Part shown: piece by piece, positions 33,976 through 43,307 of the stretch
How the letters are laid out: each line of letters starts with the position of its first letter
How positions within the stretch are numbered: the stretch's first letter is position 1
Assembly (NCBI RefSeq): GCF_013204855.1
Contig: NZ_JABMKZ010000002.1
Span: 186,001-250,000, forward strand
Direction of reading: 5' to 3'
DNA: 64,000 bases
Source: Paenibacillus alba
GTDB lineage: Bacteria; Bacillota; Bacilli; Paenibacillales; NBRC-103111
The notes under the pieces: generated by a model
Told to the model about the DNA's origin: nothing
Seen by the model: only the letters and a program-made list of their open reading frames with translations
Databases searched by the model: none
Translations under genes and position numbers: made by a program

Positions 33976-34601
33976 ACATATTCCTTCCTTTCCTCCGGAA
34001 AATGGGACGTATCCGCATGAAGTTGAATATGCGGTTTGCTATCCTTGAATTCAACGATACTTAAGCAAGTTTGATGAAAATAAGGCGGATTCCACAGCTC
34101 GGCCAGCGATTTCTGCTCCAAATACGCCATAATAATTTTCAATGTAACCGAATGCGATACCAAGGCAATTGTTTGCCCTGCTTGTTCTTCAACTAAACGT
34201 TCTAGAGCAGGAATAACACGTCTTTGCAGATCTTCAAACGATTCGCCTTTCGACGTCTTGTACATCTGGGGAGCGTGCCAGAACGCATGAAAGTTATCCG
34301 GGTCCAGTTCCTCAATTTCAGACGAGATTCGCCCTTCCCATGACCCTAAGTTCATTTCTCTCCAGTCATCGGAAGTATGAATGTCAATGTCACGCGCGCC
34401 TTTCACTATCGTTGCCGTTTGAAGAGCACGCCCGCTGCTGCTTGCACACAGCCTGTCAAATTGAACATCCTGCAAAGCATTGGACAACCAAGCCGCCTGC
34501 TGCTGCCCTTTTGCGGTTAGAGGCGAGTCCAAGTGCCCTTGCATTCTGCGCTCCTCATTCCACTGTGTTTCCCCATGCCGAATCAAATAAAGCTTCGTCA
34601 T
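33972..34601 (-). CDS. Histidine phosphatase family protein
   Basis: A 209-residue phosphoglycerate-mutase-like phosphatase. The catalytic LIRHGETQWNEERRMQGHLD (residues 6-25) holds the phospho-acceptor His, and VSHSVTLKIIM (about 154-164) the second His. The acidic residue in EMNLGSWEG (about 83-91) is in place. The length suits CobC/PhoE-type broad phosphatases; the substrate is unknown. GGGGGA precedes the ATG. It is coupled to the ABM gene downstream and follows lplJ by 30 bases. Confidence 0.88.
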   Translation of the reverse strand: MTKLYLIRHGETQWNEERRMQGHLDSPLTAKGQQQAAWLSNALQDVQFDRLCASSSGRALQTATIVKGARDIDIHTSDDWREMNLGSWEGRISSEIEELDPDNFHAFWHAPQMYKTSKGESFEDLQRRVIPALERLVEEQAGQTIALVSHSVTLKIIMAYLEQKSLAELWNPPYFHQTCLSIVEFKDSKPHIQLHADTSHFPEERKEYV

Positions 34602-34631
34602 TGCCTGATTTCCCCCTGTCGCTGCTACAAT

Positions 34632-35633
34632 TTAAGATAACATGACTAGTGCTATAAAAGAGTCCAGATCGAGCGCTCCAAAATAACGGCGCATGTCCAC
34701 TTGCGCTAATCGCTCTCTGAGCGCTGATTCCTCATAGCGCGAACCTCTTAAGATGTCTTCCAGCTCAGTCACATCGCCTGCACCGAAGAAATCACCGTAG
34801 ATTTTCACTTGGAGGATACGCCCTTCCTCAATATCTAACCGCACATCCACAGAGCCAACGCCTTCGAAGCGTTTGGAGTTTTGAACCGTGCTTTTGGGCG
34901 ATTTCCCATAATTCCAGTCCCAGTTCTGATAACGTTCTTGGGATAGCTCATGAATACCGGACCAGTCTTCCTTCGTCAATGTATATGTTGGAATCTGATC
35001 GGTTTCGACGCCAAAAATAAAGGAAAGCAGCTTTAATCGGAACTCTTCCATCGTAATGGGTTCATTTAACAGCTCCACAATGTTAGCTACCCTGCTGCGA
35101 ATCGATTTAATTCCTTTGGACTGGATTTTATCCGGGTTTACTTTCAGCGCGGATACGACATTTTCTATTTCGGAGTCAAAAAGCAGTGTGCCATGACTGA
35201 ACATTCTGCCTTTCGTTGAAAACTGGGCATTGCCAGAAATTTTACGCTCACCGACTTGAATATCATTTCTTCCCGTCAAAGCCGCTTCAACCCCAAGACT
35301 GCTAAGCGCAGCCACGACCGGCTCGGTGAACTTTTGAAAATTGTGAAAGGAGTTGCCGTCATCTTTGGTTATGAAACTGAAGTTCAAATTTCCCAAATCA
35401 TGATACACCGCCCCGCCGCCGGATAGTCTGCGAACAACATGCAGGTTGCGGGATTTCACATACTCCGAATTAATTTCTTCCAGTGTATTTTGGTTTTTAC
35501 CAATAATGATGGATGGCTCATTGATATAAAACAGAAGATAACTTTCCTCTGGGGGCAATTGTCTCAGTGCATATTCTTCAATCGCCAAATTAATGCGCGG
35601 ATCTGTAATTCCTTCATTGTCTATAAATAGCAT
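34632..35633 (-). CDS. lplJ: Lipoate-protein ligase A
   Basis: A 333-residue lipoate-protein ligase, which activates free lipoate with ATP and attaches it to E2 subunits or GcvH. The signature VVRRLSGGGAVYHDLGNLNFSF (residues about 71-92) is present in shorter parts: RRLSGGGAVYHDLGN binds lipoyl-AMP. A catalytic lysine lies in the NDIQVGERKISGNAQF region (about 127-142). The accessory C-terminal domain (about 250-333) is present, as in one-piece LplA/LplJ proteins. AAGGAG seven bases before the ATG. It sits 16 bases after a GNAT gene. Confidence 0.92.
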   Translation of the reverse strand: MLFIDNEGITDPRINLAIEEYALRQLPPEESYLLFYINEPSIIIGKNQNTLEEINSEYVKSRNLHVVRRLSGGGAVYHDLGNLNFSFITKDDGNSFHNFQKFTEPVVAALSSLGVEAALTGRNDIQVGERKISGNAQFSTKGRMFSHGTLLFDSEIENVVSALKVNPDKIQSKGIKSIRSRVANIVELLNEPITMEEFRLKLLSFIFGVETDQIPTYTLTKEDWSGIHELSQERYQNWDWNYGKSPKSTVQNSKRFEGVGSVDVRLDIEEGRILQVKIYGDFFGAGDVTELEDILRGSRYEESALRERLAQVDMRRYFGALDLDSFIALVMLS

Positions 35634-35649
35634 TGGCGTTCTCCTTCTT

Positions 35650-36129
35650 TCAATCTTGCAAATGAATGGTCATCGTTCGATTCAAGGTCAGCATGCCTAG
35701 CGATTGATAAAAGGCGATGGCGCGTTCATTGAACTCCCAAACATTAAGCTCAAGCGATGAAGCTTGCCGTTCCTGAGCCCAGTCGGCAGCCGCTTGATAG
35801 AGCTTCGTACCGATACCCTGCCGCTGATAATCGGGTGAAACAGCCAATTCGTTGATATAGGCATAGGTGCGAGGAACTAAAGCTTCGTAAGTCGGGCTTT
35901 TTTTCATTTCAAGCATGGCTGCGCCAACTACCACTCCGCTTGTTTCCGCTACCAGAATCGCTTTGCTCATCTGATCGGAGAAGCTCCGATACCAGCCCAT
36001 TGCTACAACACGGTCAAGTCTGGCAAACCGATCAGGCAATGCCTCTGCATGCTCCTCTTGCCCGGTACGAATCAATGCGTTTACTGCTTCATAATCCTCC
36101 AAGCGCGCTGAGCGTATCTTGAGTTCCAA
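35650..36129 (-). CDS. GNAT-family N-acetyltransferase
   Basis: A 159-residue GNAT with the acetyl-CoA-binding motif A in YAYINELAVSPDYQRQGIGTKLY (about 103-125; Q-R-Q-G-I-G) and the motif B region LELNVWEFNERAIAFYQSLGM. Substrate not recognised; the family includes acetylation of amino acids, ribosomal proteins and drugs. Translation starts at TTG (36129) with AGGAGG eight bases upstream. It leads a four-gene minus-strand run with lplJ, the phosphatase and the ABM gene. Confidence 0.85.
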   Translation of the reverse strand: MELKIRSARLEDYEAVNALIRTGQEEHAEALPDRFARLDRVVAMGWYRSFSDQMSKAILVAETSGVVVGAAMLEMKKSPTYEALVPRTYAYINELAVSPDYQRQGIGTKLYQAAADWAQERQASSLELNVWEFNERAIAFYQSLGMLTLNRTMTIHLQD

Positions 36130-36282
36130 GCAATCTGCCTCCTATTAATCTGCAGCTGAATTCAATCCTCTGTCTCATAGCTTACCTTATAAAACGTTTA
36201 TTTTCCACTTTACCTTATTGTATTTTTATGCATAAATATGTATATTTATTAGTGATGATATTTAGATTGGAGTTGTTCCCCA

Positions 36283-37065
36283 ATGAACAAGGAAACCGAT
36301 TTGTGCTCGACAATCGAACCCATAGCTTCGAATACTTGGCCTGCTGAAGCCTCGCATCATCTTGAGCATTGGCTTGTTCGCGCCTCTCAAGGCGTTACTA
36401 AACGCGCAAATAGTGTGCTTGCGATTGGTGAGTACCCCAAAGATCCCCAATGGTTAGCGAAAATCGAGCAGTTTTATTTATCGCAGCAGTTGCCCGCTAT
36501 CTTTCATGTGAGCGGCGCTTCTCCAGCAGGGCTGGATGAAAGGCTGGAAGCAGAAGGTTATTCGCTTGATACGCCATGTTTATTACTGAGTGCATCCAGT
36601 CATGAGGTTGCAGAACGAGTCTATAACAAACAGGTTCAGCAAACTCATTGCACGATCACGACCGTTTGGACAGATAAGCCTGATGCCGATTGGCTGGCCG
36701 CTTTTCTCGAACTGGAACAGTTCCCTGAAGAACGCAGAGCTTTCTACGCAGGTCTTTTTGATAGAATGCCAGAAGCCAAAGGGTTCGTCAAGCTTCTGCA
36801 AGATGGCCAAATCCTTGCATTAGGAACCGCTCTCGTCGAAGGGGAATGGGCGGGCTTCGTTAACGTTGTCGTCCATGAGAACCACCGCGGCAAAGGAATC
36901 GGTTACCTGCTGATGCATGCCTTAACGAAATGGAGTATGGAGCAAGGAGCTCAGCGGCAATACTTGCAAGTCGTTGCCGGCAATCAGCCTGCGGTTAACC
37001 TATATGAAAAGCTTGGCTATCACGCTGTCTCTGGCTATCATTACCGAATCAAGTATGATTTGTAG
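36283..37065 (+). CDS. GNAT-family N-acetyltransferase (two-domain)
   Basis: A 260-residue protein with a C-terminal GNAT domain (about 130-260; VNVVVHENHRGKGIGYLLMH, R-G-K-G-I-G pyrophosphate loop, then GNQPAVNLYEKLGYHAVSGYHYR). The N-terminal half resembles a degenerate GNAT, as in many paenibacillal two-domain acetyltransferases. Substrate unknown. The start is supported only by GGAG eleven bases upstream. It diverges from the preceding GNAT gene and is followed by an SDR gene after 55 bases. Confidence 0.85.
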   Translation: MNKETDLCSTIEPIASNTWPAEASHHLEHWLVRASQGVTKRANSVLAIGEYPKDPQWLAKIEQFYLSQQLPAIFHVSGASPAGLDERLEAEGYSLDTPCLLLSASSHEVAERVYNKQVQQTHCTITTVWTDKPDADWLAAFLELEQFPEERRAFYAGLFDRMPEAKGFVKLLQDGQILALGTALVEGEWAGFVNVVVHENHRGKGIGYLLMHALTKWSMEQGAQRQYLQVVAGNQPAVNLYEKLGYHAVSGYHYRIKYDL

Positions 37066-37120
37066 GCCATTGCTGCATCCTAACTAAGAATTTGGATAGG
37101 ATGAAAGGAGCAATTTCCTC

Positions 37121-37990
37121 ATGGCTACAGCAACCGAACAGAAACCTGCTTTCCCACCCCAGCATCAGAATCAGCAGCCAGGTATCGAAGATCAGATGAA
37201 TCCTCGGCCTGTGTTTGAACCAGCTCAATATAAGGCGGCAGGCAAGCTGCAAAATAAAGTTGCTTTGATTACCGGAGGTGACAGCGGCATAGGCCGTGCC
37301 GTTGCTATTGCTTATGCCAAAGAAGGCGCAGATGTCGTGTTCGTCTATCTCAACGAGCATGCTGATGCCGAAGAAACCCATCGTCATATAGAAAAGGCTG
37401 GACGGCAATGCCTACATGTCGCAGGCGATATTGGCGATGAGAACGTCTGTACAAATTTGATCGAACAAACTATTCAGAAGTTCGGCAAGCTCGATATCCT
37501 GATTAATAATGCCGCTGAGCAGCACCCGCAGCCAAGCATAGCCAATATTACATCAGAGCAGCTCGAGCGAACGTTTCGCACCAACATTTTCTCCTTCTTC
37601 TATATGACGAAAGCGGCATTGCCCCATCTGAAGCCAGGAAGCGCGATTATTAATACAGCTTCCATTACAGCTTATCAGGGGCACGAGAGCTTGCTCGATT
37701 ACTCAGCTACCAAAGGCGCCATCGTCACCTTCACACGCTCATTATCTCTTCAATTGAATGCTCAGGGGATTCGCGTGAATGCCGTGGCACCTGGGCCGAT
37801 TTGGACGCCTCTCATCCCTTCTACCTTTGCGGCAGATGAAGTGGCAACTTTCGGATCAACCACTCCCATGAAACGTGCTGGTCAGCCCGGCGAATTAGCA
37901 GCAAGTTATGTTTTCCTTGCCAGCGAAGATTCCTCTTACATGGCCGGGCAAGTACTGCATGTGAATGGCGGAACAATCGTAAACGGTTGA
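37121..37990 (+). CDS. Short-chain dehydrogenase/reductase (YhdF/YdaD-like stress SDR)
   Basis: A 289-residue SDR with a 45-residue proline-rich leader (PAFPPQHQNQQPG) typical of the YhdF/YdaD (GSP39) group. The dinucleotide motif is TGGDSGIGRAVA (about 51-62), NNAAEQ matches NNAG, the catalytic Ser is in NTASITAY and Tyr-Lys in YSATKGA (about 204-210). The VNAVAPGPIWTPL loop is typical. Members reduce aldehydes or ketones with NADPH; several are SigB-dependent stress proteins in B. subtilis. No SigB promoter was identified here. Closed by a bidirectional terminator. Confidence 0.9.
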   Translation: MATATEQKPAFPPQHQNQQPGIEDQMNPRPVFEPAQYKAAGKLQNKVALITGGDSGIGRAVAIAYAKEGADVVFVYLNEHADAEETHRHIEKAGRQCLHVAGDIGDENVCTNLIEQTIQKFGKLDILINNAAEQHPQPSIANITSEQLERTFRTNIFSFFYMTKAALPHLKPGSAIINTASITAYQGHESLLDYSATKGAIVTFTRSLSLQLNAQGIRVNAVAPGPIWTPLIPSTFAADEVATFGSTTPMKRAGQPGELAASYVFLASEDSSYMAGQVLHVNGGTIVNG

Positions 37991-38016
37991 ACTAGGACTA
38001 GGATGCACGTCAAAAA

Positions 38017-38065
38017 AAAGCATGACGGACAAGTGGAATTCTCCACCTATCTGCCATGCTTTATT
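38017..38065. terminator. Bidirectional terminator between SDR and DUF218 genes
   Basis: AAAGCATG pairs with CATGCTTT, with GTGGA/TCCAC pairing inside, and A- and T-runs outside (AAAAAA before, TTA after). Confidence 0.78.
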
Positions 38066-38068
38066 CCT

Positions 38069-38764
38069 TTATATGCCAGCCTTTAGCAGCAGTTTCGTCC
38101 ATATCCATTTCGTATAGGCCATCGTTTCCCGTGCCTCATGATAGGGCATGAACAGCACTTCCGACTTCGTGGAGGAGACAAGCGGCTGCTTCAAACCAAC
38201 CGTTTCCGCGATATCCAGGGACCGCGAGCCATGGTAGCTATGGGTCATAATAATCGAACTGACCAAACCCTTCTGATCCATAATTTGCTTGCTGTAGAGC
38301 AAATTCTCATAAGTGCTAGTTGCCCGCGGCTCGATCAGAATGCTCTTGGCCGGCAGCCCTTTTTGCACTAAATAATCGCGCATCCCTTCGGCTTCCGTCA
38401 ATTTGGAACCATTATGGTCCAAGCCGCCGCTGACAATCAGTTGTTTGAATTTCCCCTGCTTGTACAGCTGAATGGCCAAATCCAGCCGTTCCTGCAGCCC
38501 TGGGCTCGGAATGTCCTGCCGCAGGGAAGCGCCCAGCACAATGCCAACATCTACTTGTTCTGGCAGAGGCTGGTCGGGAGCTACTTGCACTTTCCACTGT
38601 ACATAAACGATCCACGCAACCGCCAAGAGAAATCCAATCACACAAAGCCGAAACAAGGTCGTTAAACTGCGACGCAGCTTCGATTTTGGGGCATTCCCCT
38701 TGCTTTTCTTAGGTTTGGCTGTCATTGTTTTTTGTTTTTTGCTCATATGGGTTCTCACAGTCAT
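38069..38764 (-). CDS. YdcF/SanA-like DUF218 membrane protein
   Basis: A 231-residue protein with a lysine-rich cytoplasmic N-terminus, one transmembrane helix (about 35-57, LCVIGFLLAVAWIVYVQW) and a DUF218 domain. Diagnostic features are VGIVLGASLR (about 76-85), LIVSGGLDHNG (about 118-128), SKLTEAEGMRDYLVQKGLP and ATSTYENLLYSKQIM. DUF218 proteins of the SanA/YdcF type are linked to envelope integrity; their activity is not proven. The ATG at 38764 lies 6 bases after the esterase stop, with AAGGAG inside that gene's end, so the genes form a unit. Confidence 0.84.
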   Translation of the reverse strand: MTVRTHMSKKQKTMTAKPKKSKGNAPKSKLRRSLTTLFRLCVIGFLLAVAWIVYVQWKVQVAPDQPLPEQVDVGIVLGASLRQDIPSPGLQERLDLAIQLYKQGKFKQLIVSGGLDHNGSKLTEAEGMRDYLVQKGLPAKSILIEPRATSTYENLLYSKQIMDQKGLVSSIIMTHSYHGSRSLDIAETVGLKQPLVSSTKSEVLFMPYHEARETMAYTKWIWTKLLLKAGI

Positions 38765-38769
38765 CCAAG

Positions 38770-39429
38770 CTACTCCTTGTCCAAAAATACGCTCACTTGA
38801 CGAAACAGGTTAGGTGCATCGTCACTATGGCAAATAAGATGATCGGATCTCGGGTGCCAGTGGATTTCGCGTTGACCTCTCAATTTACTGTAAATATAGC
38901 GCGCACTTTGTGGATGTATAACCTGATCCCTTTCAGACTGCGCAATCAATGTGGGGATATGTACTTGGCTTAGCTCCGGCTTCAGATGCCGGACCAACCG
39001 GGTGAATTGCCAAGCGGCTCTGAGCGGCGTTGACCTCGCTTTGACCAGACTGACTTTGCGCTGGTACTTCCACTCATCGCGTATCACTTCAAGCATTCTG
39101 CCTGGACTGACGTAAATCACGGCCGTGTTGAGTAGAATAAGCCTGCGAATTGGATATCTGACCGCTAAGTATGCAGCAAGCAGTCCCCCCATGGAGAAAC
39201 CGACCATATCAAAAGAACCGTACTTCGTTGTCATTCCCTGTGCATGCTCTTCGGCTGCCCGCACCCAGTCTTCCCAATGAGACGACTTCAGATGATGGTA
39301 CGAATCCCCATTCCATGGCAGTCTGGGCACCTCACAAAGCTGACCGCGGTCTCGCAAATGCCGAGCTAACGGTTCCACCTCATAAGGCCCCCCCGTAAAA
39401 CCGTGGAACAATAAACATGGCTGCTTCAC
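38770..39429 (-). CDS. Alpha/beta-hydrolase (Est30-like carboxylesterase)
   Basis: A 219-residue alpha/beta-hydrolase. The oxyanion-loop strand is LLFHGFTGGPYEV (about 6-18), the nucleophile elbow GFSMGG (about 76-81), the acid SERDQVIHP (about 166-174) and the His in RSDHLICHS (about 194-202). The small size and PYEV opening resemble Geobacillus Est30 carboxylesterase and monoacylglycerol lipases. Substrate unknown. The downstream DUF218 gene is coupled to it. Confidence 0.87.
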   Translation of the reverse strand: MKQPCLLFHGFTGGPYEVEPLARHLRDRGQLCEVPRLPWNGDSYHHLKSSHWEDWVRAAEEHAQGMTTKYGSFDMVGFSMGGLLAAYLAVRYPIRRLILLNTAVIYVSPGRMLEVIRDEWKYQRKVSLVKARSTPLRAAWQFTRLVRHLKPELSQVHIPTLIAQSERDQVIHPQSARYIYSKLRGQREIHWHPRSDHLICHSDDAPNLFRQVSVFLDKE

Positions 39430-39476
39430 TCGGCATCCTCTCCTACCCTTTGTTTAAGCATTCATGCTAAATACTG

Positions 39477-40193
39477 TTATTTCTCTTTGATGGTGATCGC
39501 GTCGATCGTTACCTTTTCCTTGGGCTTGCTCGGAGTCGACTCTCCACCCATTTCTACAGGAGTCTCGGCGATTTTGGCAATCGTCGCCATGCCTTCAGCC
39601 GTTACTTTGCCGAAAATGGTGTAGTCAGGCTTTTTGTTGAGTACGGAGCAATCATCTCCTGAGCAAATGAAGAACTGGCTGCCGTTCGTGTTAGGCCCTG
39701 AATTGGCCATAGCAACAATACCCGCTTCATATTTATGTGTTGTTTTCAGTTCATCGGCAAATTTGTACCCTGGGCCTCCTCGGCCTGTTCCTTGCGGGTC
39801 TCCCGTTTGAATCATGAAGGTTTTGATAATCCGATGAAACGTAACGTTGTTGTAAAACCCTTCTTTGGATAAGAAGACAAAGTTATTTACCGTTTTGGGA
39901 GCTTCATTGGCAAACAGATCAATCGTAAAGGAGCCTTTAGACGTTTTCACTTCAGCTTGATAAGTTTTCTTGACGTCAATCACCATATCCGGTGCTTTCG
40001 TCCATTGCTTGGCTGCCGCAGGTGAAGCTGTGGCACTTGTTGCTGGAGTAGCGGTTGCTGCCGCCGTTGCTCCGCTCTTCGGCGTTGCTGTCCCTCCTGT
40101 TGTTTCAGACGGCTTGTTGCCGCAAGCAGCGGCTAACAAGGTCAATCCGATTAGTACAACCGGCAATAATTTCTTTGATTTGACTGCGTTCAT
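39477..40193 (-). CDS. Cyclophilin-type peptidyl-prolyl isomerase lipoprotein
   Basis: A 238-residue lipoprotein with lipobox LLAAAC (about 18-23), a low-complexity T/A/P linker (about 30-65) and a cyclophilin domain (about 75-235). Cyclophilin landmarks are KTVNNFVFL, VTFHRIIKTFMIQTGDPQGTG, GIVAMANSGPNTNGSQFFI and FGKVTAEGMA. It would fold proline-containing proteins on the outer face of the membrane. The ATG at 40193 was chosen because GGAGGAA is eight bases upstream; the ATG at 40199 is only two bases from it. A penicillin-binding protein gene is 63 bases upstream and may share the transcript. Confidence 0.92.
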   Translation of the reverse strand: MNAVKSKKLLPVVLIGLTLLAAACGNKPSETTGGTATPKSGATAAATATPATSATASPAAAKQWTKAPDMVIDVKKTYQAEVKTSKGSFTIDLFANEAPKTVNNFVFLSKEGFYNNVTFHRIIKTFMIQTGDPQGTGRGGPGYKFADELKTTHKYEAGIVAMANSGPNTNGSQFFICSGDDCSVLNKKPDYTIFGKVTAEGMATIAKIAETPVEMGGESTPSKPKEKVTIDAITIKEK

Positions 40194-40256
40194 TGTCATT
40201 TCCTCCAAATATGAATTAGTGGGATTCGTCAGATTAAATCTTCTTCATTTTAATGC

Positions 40257-42863
40257 TTATGGATTGATTGGAGCAATGACTTGACCTGCATCCTTCGGTT
40301 TGTCTGAAGTTCCATCCACTGGCTTGTTTGCCGGAGGAGCGCTTGGACTTGGCGAAGGACTTGGACTTGGATTGGGATTACTACCAGGACTCGTGCTCGG
40401 GCTTGGACTTGGGCTAGAACCAGGCTTATCCGTATTGGTCGGCGAAGTCGTTGGTTTAGTTCCTGGTGACGGTGATGGCCCCAAAGGATCCTTCCCATTG
40501 CCAGGCGAAGGTGATGGTGACATCGTTGGAGTTGGCGATGGACTTACACCACCCGGCAATGTATCATCCTTCGGCACTTCTACGCCTGCCACATTCGACT
40601 TGGCCCCTTGGACATTCGTATCTAAATTAATAGGCACAACATAATATTGGTACGATTCTCCACTGTTTACAGAGGTATCATTCACGCTAGGCGTGGCTGA
40701 TTGTATCAGCATTCTAGCATCTGCTTCTGCTGCTCCTTTACGATAAAGCTGATAAGCAATTTTGTCTCCCAGAGATGACCATGCTATTTTCACTGACTTT
40801 TTATCAGGCTCATAGATGGCCGTCAAATCGCTGATACCGCTTGGCGGTTCCGTCAAATCAGGCACACTTTCCGGCTTCATGAAGTTTGTAACGGGCCGGC
40901 CTTCCAACGCTTTGGTCATGACTTCCTTGAAAATCATCGACGGACTGCCGCTTCCAATCGTCACGTAATGCTTGGCATCGACTTTATCGAAGCCTTCCCA
41001 CACCGCTGCTGTCCATTCCGGCGTATAGCCAACGAACCAAACATCACGATCATATTGCTCAATTCCCTTAATGTCGAGTCCCGTTGTACCTGTTTTTCCC
41101 GCTACAGGACGGTTCATTTTCGCTTTGGTTCCTGTACCGCCCGGTTCAACTACCCCTTGCAGCAGGAGCGTCATATAATAAGCTGTTTTCGGTTGAATCA
41201 CCTGCTTACTCTCAGGCTTATAAACGGCAACTTCCTTGTCTTTGGCATCTGTAATGCGCAGAATCGCATGAGTCTTATTTTGAACACCTTGATTCGCAAA
41301 AGCTGTATAAGCCGATGCCATTTGCAATGGCGATACGCCATCGGTTAAGCCACCTAAAGCGATCGACAAGTTGCGATCTTTTGTTGCGTTTAATGGAATA
41401 CCCAGCTTTTTGGCAAACTCCATTGCGGCTGGGACTTTAATCTGGTCTAGCAGCCAGACCGGAGCCAAGTTATAAGATTTTTTGACCGCCTCAAACATCG
41501 ATATTTGTCCATGTGTCGTACGGTCATAATTTCGAGGTGAATAGGTTCCGTTGCCGAATGATGTTTGCGTATCATCCATAATGGAATAAGGCGTGTACTT
41601 TCCACTTTCTAGTGCCGGTCCATAGGCGGCTATCGGTTTGAAAGATGAACCTGGCTGCCTTTTGGAATACACGCGACTGAACCCTCTGGATTTATAATCC
41701 CGACCGCCTATCATCGCCATTAAAGCACCGGTTTTGTTGTCCATAATGACCATCGCGCTTTGAATTTTCTCACCATCTGAAGCATCCTTTTGGAAAAGGG
41801 CAGGGCTCGCATAGGTTTTCTCCATCGCTTGTTGAGCTTTCACATTCATTGACGTGTAGATGTGGTACCCTTTTGTCAGCAATTCATCTTCGTCAATGCC
41901 ATACATATCCTCCGCTTCATTCATCACATAGTCCACATAAGATGCATATTCCTGTGAACCTTGGGTTGCTGCCGGCGGAGCTACATAATCAACGGCAGCC
42001 GCTTCCGCACGCTCGGCTTCTGTGATATAGCCTTGATCGGTCATCAATCTAAGAACAACAGCCCGGCGCTCTTTGGAAAGATCAGGGTTTTTGAGCGGCG
42101 AATATTTCGAAGGCGCCTTCGGCAATGCCGCAAGTGTCGCCATTTCCCAAATTTTCAGATCGTTCAGATTGGATTTCCCGAAGTATACCTTGGCAGCGGC
42201 TTTGATCCCATAAGCATTGCTCCCAAAAAAGATACGATTCAAATATCTTTCAAGAATTTCATCCTTCGTATACTTCTCATCTAGCGCAAACGCAATGGAC
42301 ATCTCCGTTCCTTTGCGGAACGCTGTTTTCTCCGAGCTTAGAAACACATTTTTGGCCAGCTGCTGTGTAATCGTACTTCCGCCTTCCACAGCGCTCATAT
42401 GAATAATATCTTTGGCCAAAGCGCGTCCAATCGCCCAGAAATCGACACCTGCATGCTGTTCAAAGCGGCGGTCTTCTGTTGCAATGAACGCTTGCTTCAA
42501 TCGCTCCGGAACATCTTTAATATTGACACTCTCACGGTTTTCGCCTTTGTAGATCTTGGCAATCTCCGTCGCTGGCTTGTCTTTGCCATCTTTATCTTTG
42601 CCTTCTTCTTGCGCATAAATAAGCGTTGATTCATTCGTAGTCTCAATTTTATCAATATTGTTTTCCAGGATTTTGAAGCCGCTCATAATAACGACGATAT
42701 AAATGGCTAATGCACATATAAGAGCTAAAATCGCTGCGATAATCGTACCTGTAATCAGCTTGCGGAAACTAAATCCCTTTTTCTTAGAACCTTTACCGTT
42801 TCCTTTCGGCTTCGATTTCGTATTCGTTGCCGTTTGCTTGTTCGTAGGTTTCTCCAAATCCAC
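40257..42863 (-). CDS. Class A penicillin-binding protein (PBP1A-like)
   Basis: An 868-residue bifunctional peptidoglycan synthase. A basic cytoplasmic tail and one membrane helix (about 36-62) precede a GT51 glycosyltransferase (about 85-260; ATEDRRFEQHAG with the catalytic Glu, EGGSTITQQLAKN). The transpeptidase (about 350-650) has GSSFKP (active Ser), KSYN and GKTGTT. An FN3-like domain (about 690-790) and a Pro/Ser/Thr/Gly-rich tail (about 795-850, repeated SPSPSP) follow, ending PINP. The tail may span the wall. Translation starts at GTG (42863) after GGGGGAG. It follows hfq on the same strand, with a terminator in between. Confidence 0.93.
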   Translation of the reverse strand: MDLEKPTNKQTATNTKSKPKGNGKGSKKKGFSFRKLITGTIIAAILALICALAIYIVVIMSGFKILENNIDKIETTNESTLIYAQEEGKDKDGKDKPATEIAKIYKGENRESVNIKDVPERLKQAFIATEDRRFEQHAGVDFWAIGRALAKDIIHMSAVEGGSTITQQLAKNVFLSSEKTAFRKGTEMSIAFALDEKYTKDEILERYLNRIFFGSNAYGIKAAAKVYFGKSNLNDLKIWEMATLAALPKAPSKYSPLKNPDLSKERRAVVLRLMTDQGYITEAERAEAAAVDYVAPPAATQGSQEYASYVDYVMNEAEDMYGIDEDELLTKGYHIYTSMNVKAQQAMEKTYASPALFQKDASDGEKIQSAMVIMDNKTGALMAMIGGRDYKSRGFSRVYSKRQPGSSFKPIAAYGPALESGKYTPYSIMDDTQTSFGNGTYSPRNYDRTTHGQISMFEAVKKSYNLAPVWLLDQIKVPAAMEFAKKLGIPLNATKDRNLSIALGGLTDGVSPLQMASAYTAFANQGVQNKTHAILRITDAKDKEVAVYKPESKQVIQPKTAYYMTLLLQGVVEPGGTGTKAKMNRPVAGKTGTTGLDIKGIEQYDRDVWFVGYTPEWTAAVWEGFDKVDAKHYVTIGSGSPSMIFKEVMTKALEGRPVTNFMKPESVPDLTEPPSGISDLTAIYEPDKKSVKIAWSSLGDKIAYQLYRKGAAEADARMLIQSATPSVNDTSVNSGESYQYYVVPINLDTNVQGAKSNVAGVEVPKDDTLPGGVSPSPTPTMSPSPSPGNGKDPLGPSPSPGTKPTTSPTNTDKPGSSPSPSPSTSPGSNPNPSPSPSPSPSAPPANKPVDGTSDKPKDAGQVIAPINP

Positions 42864-42902
42864 CGACTCCCCCGTTGTTCATATCTTTATCTAATAACCA
42901 AC

Positions 42903-42930
42903 AAAAGAACAACCTTAAACAAGGTTGCTC
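42903..42930 (-). terminator. hfq terminator
   Basis: On the minus strand CAACCTT pairs with AAGGTTG around a GTTT loop, followed by TTCTTTTGTT. It lies about 70 bases after the hfq stop. Confidence 0.75.
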
Positions 42931-43001
42931 CCACAAGTTTCTATTCGGTTAGACGATTCAGTCCATTAAAAAGTTGCAAAACGAACGAAACGAACAATGG
43001 A

Positions 43002-43241
43002 TTATTCCGTAGCTTCAGCTGCCGCCATGAGCGAAACTGCACGCTGCGGTGTGAAGGTAGAGATCGCATGCTTGTACACCATTTGCTGACGGCCTTCACT
43101 ATCAATAATGATGGTGAAATTGTCAAAAGCGCGAATTAATCCTCTGATTTGAAACCCATTGGTTAAATAGACGGTAACGGGAATGCTTTCTTTGCGCAGT
43201 TGATTAAGAAAATTGTCCTGGATATTAATGGATCTGTTCAT
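43002..43241 (-). CDS. hfq: RNA chaperone Hfq
   Basis: A 79-residue Sm-like protein. Sm1 is [21 protein letters not shown] to [18 protein letters not shown] and Sm2 contains the YKHAIST motif (KH is diagnostic of Hfq). It forms a hexamer that binds small RNAs. The ATG at 43241 has GGGGGA eight bases upstream, chosen over a TTG at 43244. It is immediately downstream of miaA (66 bases), the widespread miaA-hfq pairing. Confidence 0.96.
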   Translation of the reverse strand: MNRSINIQDNFLNQLRKESIPVTVYLTNGFQIRGLIRAFDNFTIIIDSEGRQQMVYKHAISTFTPQRAVSLMAAAEATE

Positions 43242-43307
43242 CAATAGGTCCCCCTTAATGGAATGAAACTTTCGCCTGAAGGCGCTATTTTCTAATGGTG
43301 ATATTTG

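Noticed and set aside
40300..40644. A glycine/leucine-rich frame on the plus strand
   Set aside because: It is the complement of the SPSPSP low-complexity tail of the penicillin-binding protein.
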